Of a stretch of DNA of 64,000 bases, positions 33,602-45,548 are shown in pieces; position 1 is the stretch's first letter, and the number at the start of each line of letters is the position of its first letter. Made by a program: the position numbers and the translations under genes. The notes under the pieces were generated by a model that saw only the letters and a program-made list of their open reading frames with translations, searched no databases and was not told the DNA's origin. This DNA comes from Oikopleura dioica (lineage: Eukaryota; Chordata; Appendicularia; Copelata; Oikopleuridae): contig OU015566.1 of assembly GCA_907165135.1 (NCBI GenBank), positions 11,764,157 through 11,828,156 of the forward strand. The letters are read 5' to 3'.

Positions 33602-36600
33602 ATGTCGGACGTCTCATCAGGCTTGTCCGTTCACAGCACAGCTGCGTCCCTTCTGAACCTTCAAACAGCTGCAGCCGCGGCCGCCAGCGCCACTGGTAAC
33701 TTCTCGGGGTCAATGTCAGCTTCTGTGACCCCGTCTATGTCGCCCAACGTGTCCGAGAGCAACCAAACAAGCTCCTCGTCGCCAAGCCGCTCGTCCATCA
33801 ATCAGGCATGGGAATCGGAACCTTCTTTCTTTGGCGCCATGCCACTGTCTTGATTCGGATAAGCTAAACTGTTCTCTTTTGTGGAACTTCCTTTTACACG
33901 TTTTTGCCCTTTGAAACTCAGAATTTCGTAAACTGATCAACACCAACTGATCTCGCGAAATCTTTAAAATTAGCTCATCAATTGAGCTCTAATGCGCACT
34001 AATCCAGTTAGATCATTCACGCCACGTGAGTAATTGAACCTTTCCGATCCTTGTAAGACACCACCTCCGCCAGCAGCAGTAACCACAGGCAGCCCGGCTT
34101 CGACAACAGTCAAAACAGAAGCGAAAGAGCCAAGCAACGGAAATGGGACGTCACAAATGTCAGCAGTGGCACAACAGAATGACTACTTCCGAAATTGCAA
34201 TGTCCCGAATTTGATCAATAAATGGAGAAGGAGACACGCATGGTTGTTTCTCAAAGAGGGGAAGATGTTTTGCCAGGTAATAATCAACACCATAAATTCT
34301 CAAAAAACTTAAATTGTGTGTATTTTGAAGGCTTTATTTTCTTGGGAAATACTGTATTTCAAATACAGTATAGACAGTAGAAGCCACCATTCACTAACAT
34401 TAGCAGATGAATATAAATAGCAGTAACTACCAGCATCAATAAGCACACTTTGATTAAATAACATGAATTTCCAATCAGTGAGATGATCCGGGCGCGATAT
34501 CAAAGCGCCCGGTCGTTTATTGAATCATGTCACCTGAGTCCCCCGATGGCCGATGACAGTAATCGGTTTCACCGGCGGCCCGAAGTTCGCGCTAACTAGA
34601 AATTGCTCGAATCTAATCATAGGGCTTTCTGTCCTTGGCGGGAATAACCGGCAGTTAGGGGCGTGGTTTTCGGATTGACTAACTGGTATTTATAGGCCTG
34701 CATCGACTTCAAGGCCGTTGCCAAGCGTTATGGTCGCTGTGACGAAAGAAATAAGGTAAGCCTCAGTCAAAGTCATTTCAAGAGTTTTATTCTGAAAAAT
34801 TATTTCAATTCATGAATTCTGAAAATTCATTCAAAAATGGCCTCAGCACCGGCAAAATTTATTCAAGAGCAAATAGCTCGAAGTCGGCAGCGGAAGTAGA
34901 AAAAATATCGCCCTGGTAGCGAATCGAAAATGTCTAGGAAAGCTTCGTCAGTTGGTACTGTCAGTTTTGAGCTTTATGAAACTCCTTTGAAATGTCAATT
35001 ATCTAAACATACATTATTCTTTCCTTCAATGACTAATGTGATTTTTTAGTTCTGCAACGAAGGCAGTACAAATTTCCGCTCCTCAGCGGTAGAAGACCAT
35101 GCTCGATCAGAAACGCATCTTCGCGCAGTTCGAGCAACGACTCAGCAACCGAACCCAAATGTAAGTGCCAAAGCGGTCGCCGAAGCGGCCGGCTTGCTTC
35201 AAAGCAGCACAACGCCCGTCAAAGGCGCCAGTAATCCGCCAGTTACATCAGCAAATTCCCCTCTCAGTAAAAAAGTAAGAATCGCTCTCTCGAAAGAGAT
35301 TTGGTGTCATCTCGGTGATTTTTCAATTTTTAGAATCTGTTAAATTTTGCTCGCAGTTTTTATCAAATTTTCCTCTCTTTTGGTGAAAAAACCTTTAATG
35401 AAAACATTTTCAAACGTGAACTCTTAGTTCGACGGTCTGAACTCGATGGTTGAAGAGTCCCAAGCATTCCCGTCGTTCACGTCGCCTGGACGGCCAACAA
35501 TGGTCCCACGCTCCACGATTTTAGAACGCAACCGCCCGCTCGGCATTCCGGACGTGTTCGACATGCCAGACCTGCAAAACGACGTCATCGGCCGCGGAAC
35601 TGGTTCGCCCCATACGCGCCCGACTCCATCGCCCCTCGCCGCCGCCGCCAATGCCGCTGCTGCTGGGGCCGCGGCTGGTGTCGGCGAACAACCAGATGTA
35701 AGTACAACAATATTGGCGGTCAAAATATTTTGAGTGGAAACAATGGAATTGAAACTGATTAGAACAAGATGTTTTTATAAAATAGAACTTACAAGTAATT
35801 TTTCGAGGAAAAAGAGTAGACACTAAGAATCTGATGAATTTTCTCTTTGAGTTAAGATACAGACACCCTTATTTTTGAAAAATTAAGTGGCCAATAAAAT
35901 TCTTTTAATCAAAGTAATTGTGGAAATTTCAAACATGAAAATCGGATCCCCCTAGCTCCCGCCTCAAATTCATGTTGAGCGGTAGTGCTCACCATGTAAA
36001 AGCAGGGGCTTGTGTGGAATTAAAAGCATGGAAATGATTTTCACCTTTAGAGCGAAATGTGGAAATATGCGCTAGAAATTCTGCGGCGACTTCGACAGCA
36101 AAGATCTCAAGGAATTCTTTGTGACGTGTGGATTCGATACCCAAACAGACAGTTTCAAGCGCACAAGGCCTTTCTCAGTGCGGCTAGGTAAGCAAAAACT
36201 AGTGCTAGAATCCTCTAATCTTCTGTTTTAGCCCTGTTTTGGCCGAAAGACTGGAGCTTGACAGCGTGCAAAAGAACATTTCCGAAATCGAAGTCCACGA
36301 AATCAAGCCTCAAATCTTCCAGCAAGTCCTTGGTAAAAATATTTTAGAAAGCCCGGTTTTTCACCGAAAAGTTTAGACTACATTTACTCCGGTGAAATTC
36401 CAGCTGAAGATAACAACGGCGACCTTCTTAGTGCTGCCAAGTTTTTGAAAATGTCGGATCTCGAAGAACGCCTCAAGCGACTTGACGAGTCCCAGCGTCA
36501 AACGCAGCTGATGGCCGCCATCTTTGGAAACAGCAATCGAAAGCGAAAGAGGCCGACGCCACAGTCTCGCAAGGCTCAAGCTTCATTGCTCAATGGTTTG

Positions 36601-37108
36601 AAAAACGGCTTGTTGGAGAATTTTGATGCTTCCAAAATCGACCCCCAGACGCTGATGGAAATGGCAGCGGCGACGGCCAATGCCGCGGCGCAGGAACCGC
36701 TGGATGTGAAAATTGAAGAAGTTGATTCTTTCGAAGACGATGAAGGATGCGCTACTCCTCCTAAGATCCCAAAGTCCTCTACCCCTCCTGCTGTGGATCA
36801 TCAAGTCAAGGTTGAGCCTACTGTTTCTCCACCAACCGGAAGCAGTAGAAGAAAAGGCGCATCAAAGGTAAATACGCATTTTCCGCAACCGACAATCAAA
36901 ATCCGGACCGGACCGCAAATTGCGATTGGTCAAGTTCAAAAATTTTCAAAAAGAATGCCGCAAATCTTGAATCACAAGAATTTTTGCTTTGAAATTAACA
37001 TTTTTGTAGCGCATTGCTCCGATCGCCGCGAAGGACGAGCCGCTTGAAGGCGTCGAAGAATGGCTTTCGGGCGCTAGAAATGGCATGACTGTCGAGCCAG
37101 GAGTGTGA
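33602..37108 (+). CDS. Zinc finger-BTB fusion protein, likely transcription regulator
   Basis: The first exon starts MSDVSSGLSVHSTAASLL and is Ser/Ala-rich. The next exons hold Pro/Thr-rich sequence, then INKWRRRHAWLFLKEGKMFC, QACIDFKAV and FRSSAVEDHARSETHLRAV. This gives C-x2-C and H-x5-H, like the finger found beside hAT-family transposase relatives (KIAA1586 type). An Ala-rich linker ends EQPD at GTAAGT and splices in phase to SEMWKYALEILRRLRQQR. A BTB domain follows: GILCDVWIR, FQAHKAFLSAASPVLAERL, DYIYSGEI and LLSAAKFLKMSDLEERLK. A basic stretch (RKRKRP) and two VKIEE/VKVEP SUMO-type sites come next, ending VEPGV with a TGA at 37106-37108. The first intron has only a GC or other weak donor and is uncertain. 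The 3' UTR is about 800 bp. Confidence 0.8.
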
Positions 37109-38136
37109 GTTTTCAATTTTGCCAAACAGAAGAAGACAAAAAAGATGTAAATTCGCGATTCTGCCCAAACTGCTCACAGACTCAAACCTAACTCAAAGTT
37201 GACCAAAAAAGTGTTATTTATTTCCGGCAAAGTCAAGTTTGCTGCCCATACAACTTATGGCCTTCAAAATATTACAAGAGTCAATCCGGATCAAGGGAAC
37301 TCTTCTCTCTCTCTGTATATTTTTATATTTAACCTAATCTACTTTTACGCAAACTTGAAGATATTCTAACCAGAGCCCCAGTTTTCCAAAGCCACAGTAC
37401 AAAAACCATAGAATCAAGCCCCAAAAGATAATTGATCATTTTCATGAACATTTTGGCAAAACAAAGTTTAGTCGATTTGCCATGAAAATGACCAGTTTGC
37501 TTGACGGATTAAATTATCGCTAACAAATTCGTTACCATTCAGAATAATACAGTGACAAAACCTCCTGCTACTGATTGATATTACTGAGATCCACTGTACT
37601 GTGCTCAAGCCTTCCTGCCAGATCACTACCTCGATTTCTTCCAAACTTTCAATTGAATATTAATTATTTAAAAAATAATTAAACTAATAATATTTTAATG
37701 CCAATAGCTCAAAACAGTTGCCATTATGAAAAAACACAATTTTTCCGTGCTAAAATGATGTAGATCTATCTATCTTGCAGTAACATACTACTTTTATTTA
37801 TATTATAAAAATTATTTATCCAGTGTACAAAATTAAGAAATATAAAGCAGTGTGCCTTTATCGCGTCTTGTGTGCCTAAGACTGAACCCTGTCCAAACCT
37901 TTTCTTTTGTACAAATAAAGTTCAAGTCTATTTAAAATGTCTCTCATTGCTTTATTATCTGGGTTTTAACCTGATCGCGTATTTCGACCAATATTTTGGC
38001 AGGGCAGATTTTATCCTTTGTTGAGGCCATATTTTTGACAAAAGTCTTGTTAGGTTTGAATAAAGTGCCATGGAGCGTAAAAAGCAGCTTGTTATCTACA
38101 GTAATTAGCAGTTATTACATAAACAAGAGTTTATGC
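37109..38136. other. Long 3' UTR of the BTB gene and spacer
   Basis: AT-rich. AATAAA is at 37914-37919, giving a 3' UTR of about 800 nt, long compared with the other genes here. No gene seen. Confidence 0.5.
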
Positions 38137-38397
38137 ATGTCGCAGTTGACCTGTTGCCTTGTTCTAGCTCGAGTGGTAGTACTTATGTGCGATTACGTGA
38201 GTCCCTTGGCGGAGTGTGCGTGTTTGGGCGCGCTTGAGCACCACCAGCACCACCACAGCGCGCCGCCTACTGAAGCGCAAAAAAGCACCACTTGGTACAA
38301 CACCCAAACTGACAAATACAAAGAGAAAAGAAATTTAAAAGAGAACCGCTTTGAAAAGCAGGATGAACAGCTCGTTCAGCTGGCTGAAGTCTTTTGA
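38137..38397 (+). CDS. Small probably secreted protein, unrecognised
   Basis: An 86-aa frame starts MSQLTCCLVLARVVVLMCDY, a hydrophobic leader, followed by a Cys-containing segment, a His-rich patch (EHHQHHHSAPP) and a charged Lys/Glu-rich C-terminus ending VQLAEVF. An AATAAA at 38472-38477, 75 bp after the stop, supports a real transcript. The frame is open further upstream to 37996, so a longer protein with another start is possible. I know no relative. Confidence 0.5.
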   Translation: MSQLTCCLVLARVVVLMCDYVSPLAECACLGALEHHQHHHSAPPTEAQKSTTWYNTQTDKYKEKRNLKENRFEKQDEQLVQLAEVF

Positions 38398-38551
38398 AAA
38401 TTCTACGGCCATCTTTCAAGCTGGAAATCTTGCATTTTTATACTCGACAATTATCTGTGTATATTTTCCTCAATAAAATCAAGAGTTTTCTGCAAAATTA
38501 TTGAGTTTCCCCGGCGACAGACAAAAGCAATTTTGTAGGAAAATTCCGGCG

Positions 38552-38566
38552 ATCCTACGATAGGAT
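38552..38566. promoter_or_regulatory. Conserved palindrome upstream of protease 1
   Basis: ATCCTACGATAGGAT is a perfect 6-bp inverted repeat around CGA. It is unchanged at 40142-40156 upstream of the sister protease, while flanking bases have diverged. Confidence 0.5.
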
Positions 38567-38713
38567 TAAGACCCGCTTGTTCTTTTATTGCGGTTCAAGA
38601 ACTAACACCAAACTGCCGGATTCTCTTGATTTACAGAATAGCACCATATGTGCTGGTTCCAACTTGACAATCGAAAATGCTTCCGGATCAACAAGCCGAT
38701 TGTTGAGAAACTG

Positions 38714-38720
38714 TATAAAA
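38714..38720 (+). promoter_or_regulatory. TATA box of protease 1
   Basis: TATAAAA, 37 bp before the ATG at 38751. It is conserved at the same place in the sister gene. Confidence 0.6.
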
Positions 38721-38750
38721 CTGCCTGAAAATTTCCGAATGAATAAAATA

Positions 38751-39858
<1,108 letters not shown>

Positions 39859-39979
39859 ACAATTCGTTATCTGAACTTCAGAGTCTGCAGTGAATATTAT
39901 TTTTTCTTTTTTGCAAATCAACACGTTTGTTTTTATATAAAATAGATAAATTGTCATAAGTCAGATAGAAAAAGGCCAG

Positions 39980-40070
39980 TTAGTTAATGAGCATGTTGTT
40001 CTTGTTGCAATATCCTCGTTGTCAAGTGATCTTGTCGTTGTGATCAAGCGGTAGATAATGTTGTACTACG
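39980..40070 (-). pseudogene. Duplicated 3' fragment of the PA28 gene
   Basis: This matches 41517-41610, the last codons and stop of the PA28 gene, with substitutions and a 7-8 nt deletion. It was carried along when the protease unit was tandemly duplicated. The homology stops at about 40070, which marks the duplication junction. Confidence 0.75.
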
Positions 40071-40141
40071 AAAAAAATTTCTGTAAAATTATTGAGTCCC
40101 CTGGCGACAGATAAAACAAATTTGTGTGAAAAATTCCGGCG

Positions 40142-40156
40142 ATCCTACGATAGGAT
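40142..40156. promoter_or_regulatory. Conserved palindrome upstream of protease 2
   Basis: Same ATCCTACGATAGGAT as at 38552-38566, about 145 bp before the TATA box. Confidence 0.5.
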
Positions 40157-40300
40157 TATGACCCGCTTCTTCTATTATTGCGGTTTAATAACAAACACCA
40201 GTTGGCGGCATTCCTCCATTAAGAATGGCGTCAGATAAATTGGTTTCAACTTAACAAAAGCAAATGTTTCCGGATCAACAAATCGATTGTTGAAAAACTA

Positions 40301-40307
40301 TATAAAA
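40301..40307 (+). promoter_or_regulatory. TATA box of protease 2
   Basis: TATAAAA, 36 bp before the ATG at 40337. Confidence 0.6.
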
Positions 40308-40336
40308 CTGGCGGAAAATTATCGAGGAATGAAAGA

Positions 40337-41433
40337 ATGATAAAATTTGTTGCATTTTTATTTGGACTTTCCGTCCAGGCTAACAATAGCTTCAACTCGA
40401 GCCTTCAAACCTGCACCCACGAGTCAAATTACGGTTATTTCTCTCAAGATGCAACTTTGAGGATTGCTGGTGGAATACCTGTAGAAGAAAACCAGTGGCC
40501 TTTTATCGTCCAGCTTGCTTCTTTCGTAGACGTCGGAAACTCTTCCGAAGTCAAGGATTACTGCGGAGGAACTATTGTTGACGACTACTGGGTTCTTACG
40601 TATGATTTTTTTATAGCGATTTTTTACGGAAAATTTGAAGTGCTGCACATTGCTGTGATGGATCGGATAGAATCGTTGGCACTTTCAGTAATCTGGTGTT
40701 GAATGTTAACTTAACTATTGAAGAGACCCCAGGCGAGTATAACTTGACAACAGACTACTGGATAAAGCATCCACAATACAGGAAAAGTTTTATACCAGAG
40801 ACTGAAAAAATTTTCATTCAATTTTGAAATAACTCAATAATAAGTGCAGAGACTAAGGATTTCAATCTTTGTTTAATCAAGTTTGAGGAGAATATCATCG
40901 AAGAAGACCCAGAAAACGATGTTCGAATGGCATGTCTTACAGACGTGGTCCCAAGTGATGGATCTAAATGTTGGATCGCAGGCTGGGGAGGAGAAAATGC
41001 GGGCGATTTTATGGCGGATACTTTGCAACAAGCGAGCGTTACTATTTTGGAAAGAAACTACTGCTTGGATAGTTCGGGTTATCTACCTCCAGAACTTGGA
41101 CCAGATATGATCTGCGTTGGAAAACTTGATAATGACGAAGACGGCGCTGCCGACGGTGGTGTGAATTCTTGCCGAGGAGACTGGGGAGGACCACTAATTT
41201 GCGACATCGAAGGGAGAGCAGCACTTGTTGGCGTTGCTTCTTGGGGAAATGGATGCGCTTTGGAAGGATTCCCCAGCATCTATTCATTAGCAGCTCATCC
41301 CGACTCATACAAATGGATAAGAGAGACTGTCGAACCTGCTTTGATAACAACTACAACAACCACAACTACAGCTTCAAACGATCAAACCTTGACATTCAAT
41401 GTTATCCTTCTGATCCTGATGCTATTTCGATAA
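40337..41433 (+). CDS. Trypsin-like serine protease homologue, copy 2, catalytically dead
   Basis: Intact frame with the same layout as copy 1: signal peptide (MIKFVAFLFGLSVQA), RIAGG in place of the IVGG activation site, and CGGTIVDDYWVLT. A short intron then leads to AAHCC with the His. Two of the three catalytic residues are lost: the Asp is Asn (KDFNLCLIKF against VDFDLCLIKF) and the Ser is Trp (RGDWGGPL against QGDSGGPL). It should not cleave peptides and may act as a binding protein, as other protease homologues do. The end has a Thr run and hydrophobic tail (FNVILLILMLF), suggesting a membrane anchor. It is tail-to-tail with the PA28 gene, 83 bp apart. Confidence 0.85.
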
Positions 41434-41516
41434 TTTTAAAATCATTCTCGCAAGTCAACACGTTTGTTTTTGTATAAAATAGATATATTGTCATTAGTCA
41501 GAAAGAAAAAGACCAG

Positions 41517-43417
41517 TTAGTAAATGAGCATGTTGTTCTTGTTGCCATATCCTCGTGGTCGAGTGATCTTGTCGTAGTTCTGGGTGATCGAGCGGTAGAT
41601 AATGTTGTACTGCGAGCGGACGAGTCGGGCGCCATCTTGGAGTTTTCTGCAATGTCTTTCGTCGGCTTCGTAAATGTACTGAAATTGTCCGATGGAATAA
41701 TAAAACATGGAAGTTTGAATCTACCTGCATGTAATCACGGATCTCGCCATTGGTCGCAAGTTTAGAAATCATCGTAGCGCGCTCAAGATGATAAGCTCCC
41801 TGTTCTTCAATGAGCATCAGCATGTAGATCTCACACTCTGAAAAAAGTCTCTAGAACGCACTGTTTATCCTCAAAAACTTACGTCTAAGCTGCACAAGCA
41901 TGTTCTCCTGAACTTCAACGCCGAAAGTGTTTCCATCTTCGATCTTGGGAATCATCAAGGTGATCCAGTTGCGGAGAAGGATGACGGTATCGTAAAGGTT
42001 GAGGATCAATGGCTTCAAGAGAGTTGAAAGCTTGTGATTCGGCTCGTTGATCCCGATAGTGGGAGTTTCAAGCAGGGTTGGAAATGTAGCAGTGTAGTAA
42101 TGTAGCAATGTAGCAATTGCTACATTTTTGCTACATGTTGATGTAGCAGGTGTAGCATGTACCAGCGTTTAAAAAGCGTGTAGCAAAGGGTAGCTTGCTA
42201 CATTGCTACATTTTTCTGGGGATCATGATTTTTGTTCACTTCAAAGAAATTCTAGAGCAGATTTGTTATTATCGACTCCGAAATTCAACAGAAAATTTTC
42301 GTGAAAAAGCAAAAATTTCGTTCTAGAATGCATTCTTGCAAAAATAAACATGACGAAAATACATTTTACAGTAACATTTGTCGTAAGAGACGATTTTTCA
42401 GCGTCTAACCACTTTGAACGTCTCTTTTGAGACCTAACAATACTCATTAGCAAAGAAGTAATCTAGTTTGAATTTAAAAATTTGGCGATAAATTCGATTT
42501 CGATTTCGATTTGGCGATAAATTCGAGGAGATGAAGATTTTTATGTAGCAAGTGTAGCATGTAGCAGCGGTTTTCTTTGAGGGGATGTAGCGCGTGTAGC
42601 ATGTAGCAGCAATATATTGCTACATTTCCAACCCTGGTTTCAAGATCAGCTGCTTCCGCCTTCTCGGATCCTTCTGATGTATCTGAATGCCGAATTTTAG
42701 AGGAGGTAATCAGAAACCTTTCTTACTCGAAACTTTGATGTCCAAAGAAAGGTTAGAATCCTTGTTCTCCAATTTGAGACCTTCGCTCTTCTTGATGCTG
42801 CCTCGTCGTCGCTTTTTGCCAATGGTGACTTTCTCAGCAGCGGAGTCAGTCGACTCAACGCTCATGCTTGATTCTGTCTTGGTGTCAGCGCCAGGGAGAT
42901 CAGCGGCCTCGTTATTATTTTCATCGGCATTCTCAGCGTTGGCATTCTCCTCGTCGGCAGGTGCTGGGGGTTTCATACCGCCAAGGAGAAGACCGAGCGC
43001 TTGTTCGAGCTGCATTTGCTTTGCCTTTATAGAGCTCATGGATACAGCAATTTTTAAAAGATTTTTCTCCATATTTCGAATTTTGATTATTTCTAGGATT
43101 CTATGCAAAAGATACTTTGAGCTCTTTCCTGATTAGCTTCGGCAATCTCATCAAGCATCATTTCATATGATGAAACTGTTTCTTCCGTGAAATCACGAAC
43201 TTCATCCTAATCAATCAAATTAGTAGAGGTCTAAGTTTTCAATTACCTGGAAATCACTTTTCATCATGCTATTCTGAAGAACTTCATCGAGCTTGGCGAG
43301 CTCTTCGGGGATAACAGTGCTCAAAACCTTCTCGGCCTTTTTCTGAAGCTTGGCTCTGTAGCTATCGACGACTGGGATGCAGTCGCGATCCAGAGAGACT
43401 AATGATGGTCGGGGCAT
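41517..43417 (-). CDS. PSME3: PA28 proteasome activator subunit (PSME3-like), exon interrupted by a mobile element
   Basis: PA28 rings open the 20S proteasome. The N-terminal exon starts MPRPSLVSLDRDCIPVVDSY with the helix LQKKAEKVLSTVIPEELAKL. An acidic, Lys-rich insert with KKRRRGSIKK (possible nuclear signal) follows. The C-terminal helices include LLRNWITLMIPKIEDGNTFG, ENMLVQLR, AYHLERATMISKLA and DKITRPRG, ending NNMLIY. IPKIEDGN is the activation-loop block of PA28. The exon encoding EAADLETPTIGINEPN is split by a 564-bp element at 42073-42636. One intron near 43000-43110 seems to need GA-AG ends (CAG|GAAAG ... TAAAG|GCA). Unless the element is spliced out, the C-terminal domain is lost. 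Confidence 0.85.
42073..42636. mobile_element. hAT-like non-autonomous element (MITE) inside a coding exon
   Basis: The 564-bp element is bounded by 19-bp perfect terminal inverted repeats (CAGGGTTGGAAATGTAGCA). Flanks are an exact 8-bp direct repeat, GTTTCAAG, at 42065-42072 and 42637-42644. An 8-bp target duplication and CAGGG ends are typical of the hAT superfamily. Inside there are many TGTAGCA/TGCTACA repeats near both ends and two copies of TTGGCGATAAATTCGA near 42480-42530. I see no transposase frame. Removing the element and one target copy restores the PA28 reading frame exactly. Confidence 0.9.
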
Positions 43418-43846
43418 GTTCCTTATTTTTAAATTTTAAAATGAGCTTCACATCATGAGAGAATAAAAATCAATTAATCGTGCGTTCACTACCTTTCAAA
43501 TTTATAAACTAAAGACTATTTTGAATTTTTTCAATAACAGAATGGATGTTCTAGAAAATATGATTACATGTATACCAAAGTTGAACCCTGCCCGAGCAAG
43601 AACCTCCAATACCTTTTGGTATTTTGCCTTCCATGCGCAGATTTGAAGTTCAAAAGCTGTCAAGACCGGATACAAGACTGTCTCAGTGTCAGAGTGAAGA
43701 GCAGTAGAGTGTTGTCATAAAAAAACGTTGTTACCAGGTTCTTTCGCCAAAACATCGCTAGTCTCTTCAAGAGATCGTTCACCTTAGGTAGGACACTAGT
43801 AGGACATGGAGGAAGAAAAAGAAGCAAAGTCAAATAAGATACTAAT
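43418..43846. other. Divergent spacer between PA28 and the mucin-like gene
   Basis: No gene seen. It contains the 5' flanks of two genes that point away from each other. Confidence 0.4.
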
Positions 43847-45214
43847 ATGGGAAACGCGAGTTCAGGTACTGTATTCGAACTGTCTTTAGTCGGACTGGCA
43901 GATTACTGCGTTAACTAACTTTGAAATAAGTGTTTGGACTGCCACTGTGTCGGCGTTCTAAATCAAATTGATGGAAAGGTGGTTTTATTCTCGGAAGATA
44001 TTCTATCCACTCGAAGCATTCACACGCAAAAAGAAGATCTTCACAAGACGAAAAAGTGGAAGAAAAAGGTCACTGAAAAACTAAGCTTTGCTAACCATGG
44101 ATTTTCCACGGGAAAACAAAAAAGAACACATGTTGCAGTCGGATTTCTATTTTGGATGACCATTGTCCTCATTGGTAGGCTTATCTGAAAATACTAATAT
44201 TTTAATGGTTTAGCGAATTTTTACTCTCTGGAGAGATCCCGCGGCGTGACAACTTTTCTGACTTCGACTTGCCATAGAAACTACAAAAAGTGCGTGCGGA
44301 TTGAAACGATGGACTTCTGTGCTTCTCTTATGAGAAAGTGCCGCGAAACAGGAAAATTCAACCTTTCTTACCGAACTGCTATCATGGAGGGAGGAGAAAA
44401 AGATGACGTCGTCTTTTCGGAAGAAGAAAACAACTTAAATCTTCGTCGATGTCAGAAGAAACAGTTTTACGATCAAAGCGTTTGCCGTCACCTTTGTTCT
44501 AAGACACTTGTTTTGAAATCAACGAAGACTGTTCCATTTTCACCCTGTGAATTGATCTGCTTCGAACTAACTAGATCATTTGATTCGGCCGGAGAGGTTT
44601 GTCCCACCCAAAAATACTGTTCAAATGGCTGCCCTTGTCCTTTTTACCAGTGTGAAAAATTTGAATGGCAACAGAAGCTGATCCCTGTTTTCGATCTGGA
44701 AAAGAGAACGTCTTCAATCGAAGCAGCGACAATTTCTGATGAGTCGATATCAGCAACGACTCCGTCAATAGAAACAGAACTGGAAGGAGACAACAAAACA
44801 GATGCTGACTCTTCATTCGATTTCATGACTGGTTGGTGGAAGGATCGCAAATCAAAAGCAGAAAAATTTTCATACGATTTTTCGGCAATTCTAGAATTAC
44901 TTTCGAGCGACTTCTCCAATAGTTCTTCAACAACTACGTCTACAACAACTGCAACGTCAACGTCATCCACTCAATCCACGACCTTTTTATCGAGAACAAC
45001 CCAGTCCACCGTGACAGAAAGTATCAAATCAAAAAGTTCTTTATCGACTGAATGGATAACTGGCCGGTGGACAGACCAGAAATCCAAGACATATCCGCTT
45101 CTTCTTTATGATTTTTCAGAAAGCAAAAAAGCAGTTCAGATAGAGACTTCTGACTCGTTTCTCTCCTATGAACGTTTTCAAGAAAAAATACCTGAAAGAA
45201 AGATAAAAAAATAA
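43847..45214 (+). CDS. Type II membrane protein, Cys-rich and mucin-like, unrecognised
   Basis: Three exons fit. MGNASSGT joins in phase to CLDCHCVGVLNQ, then a basic stretch (KTKKWKKK) and a membrane segment (VAVGFLFWMTIVLI) come before the next intron. The rest lies outside: a Cys-rich block (STCHRNYKKC, SLMRKCRETG, RRCQKKQF, CRHLCSK, CSNGCPCPFYQCEKFEW), then Ser/Thr-rich mucin-like linkers. A short motif occurs twice in those linkers: DFMTGWWKDRKSK with YDFS, and EWITGRWTDQKSK with YDFS. MGN plus nearby Cys suggests myristoylation and palmitoylation of the cytoplasmic end. I do not know a homologue. It may be a surface or house-related protein special to larvaceans. The stop lies 7 bp before the next ATG. 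Confidence 0.7.
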
Positions 45215-45221
45215 CAAAATC

Positions 45222-45504
45222 ATGAAAACCTTCAAGTCCACCGGTGCAACTTATCTCGAAGGGGAGCATTATCTGGTCGACGCTGAAGGAAACCTAATGA
45301 AAGTCAAGGAAAACGGAAACGAACCAATCTTTATTCCAAATCTTCGAAAGGATACGTAAGTATCAAATCTGCTCCTTCATCAACGAGCTGTCATTTTAAA
45401 GGGGATGGTTTGTATTCCATTTTGGTTCGTCGATAGGAACTCATCAAATTGAAATCAGGCGCAAGGATAAAGGCAAAAAGGTCTTTTCCGTCGTAGTCAT
45501 CTGA
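45222..45504 (+). CDS. Small module A, unrecognised
   Basis: Two exons join in phase (GAT AC|GTAAGT ... AAAG|GGGATGG). The product starts MKTFKSTGATYLEGEHYLVD and ends KKVFSVVVI. It contains GWFVFHFGSSIGTHQIEI, like the end pieces at 46200 and 46800. It may be separate or a part of a larger gene with the flanking frames, since its ATG is only 7 bp after the previous stop and no acceptor lies between. Confidence 0.4.
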
Positions 45505-45548
45505 AAACGGTCAAAAATTAAAAAACCCTTCTCGAATATCAAGAGTTT

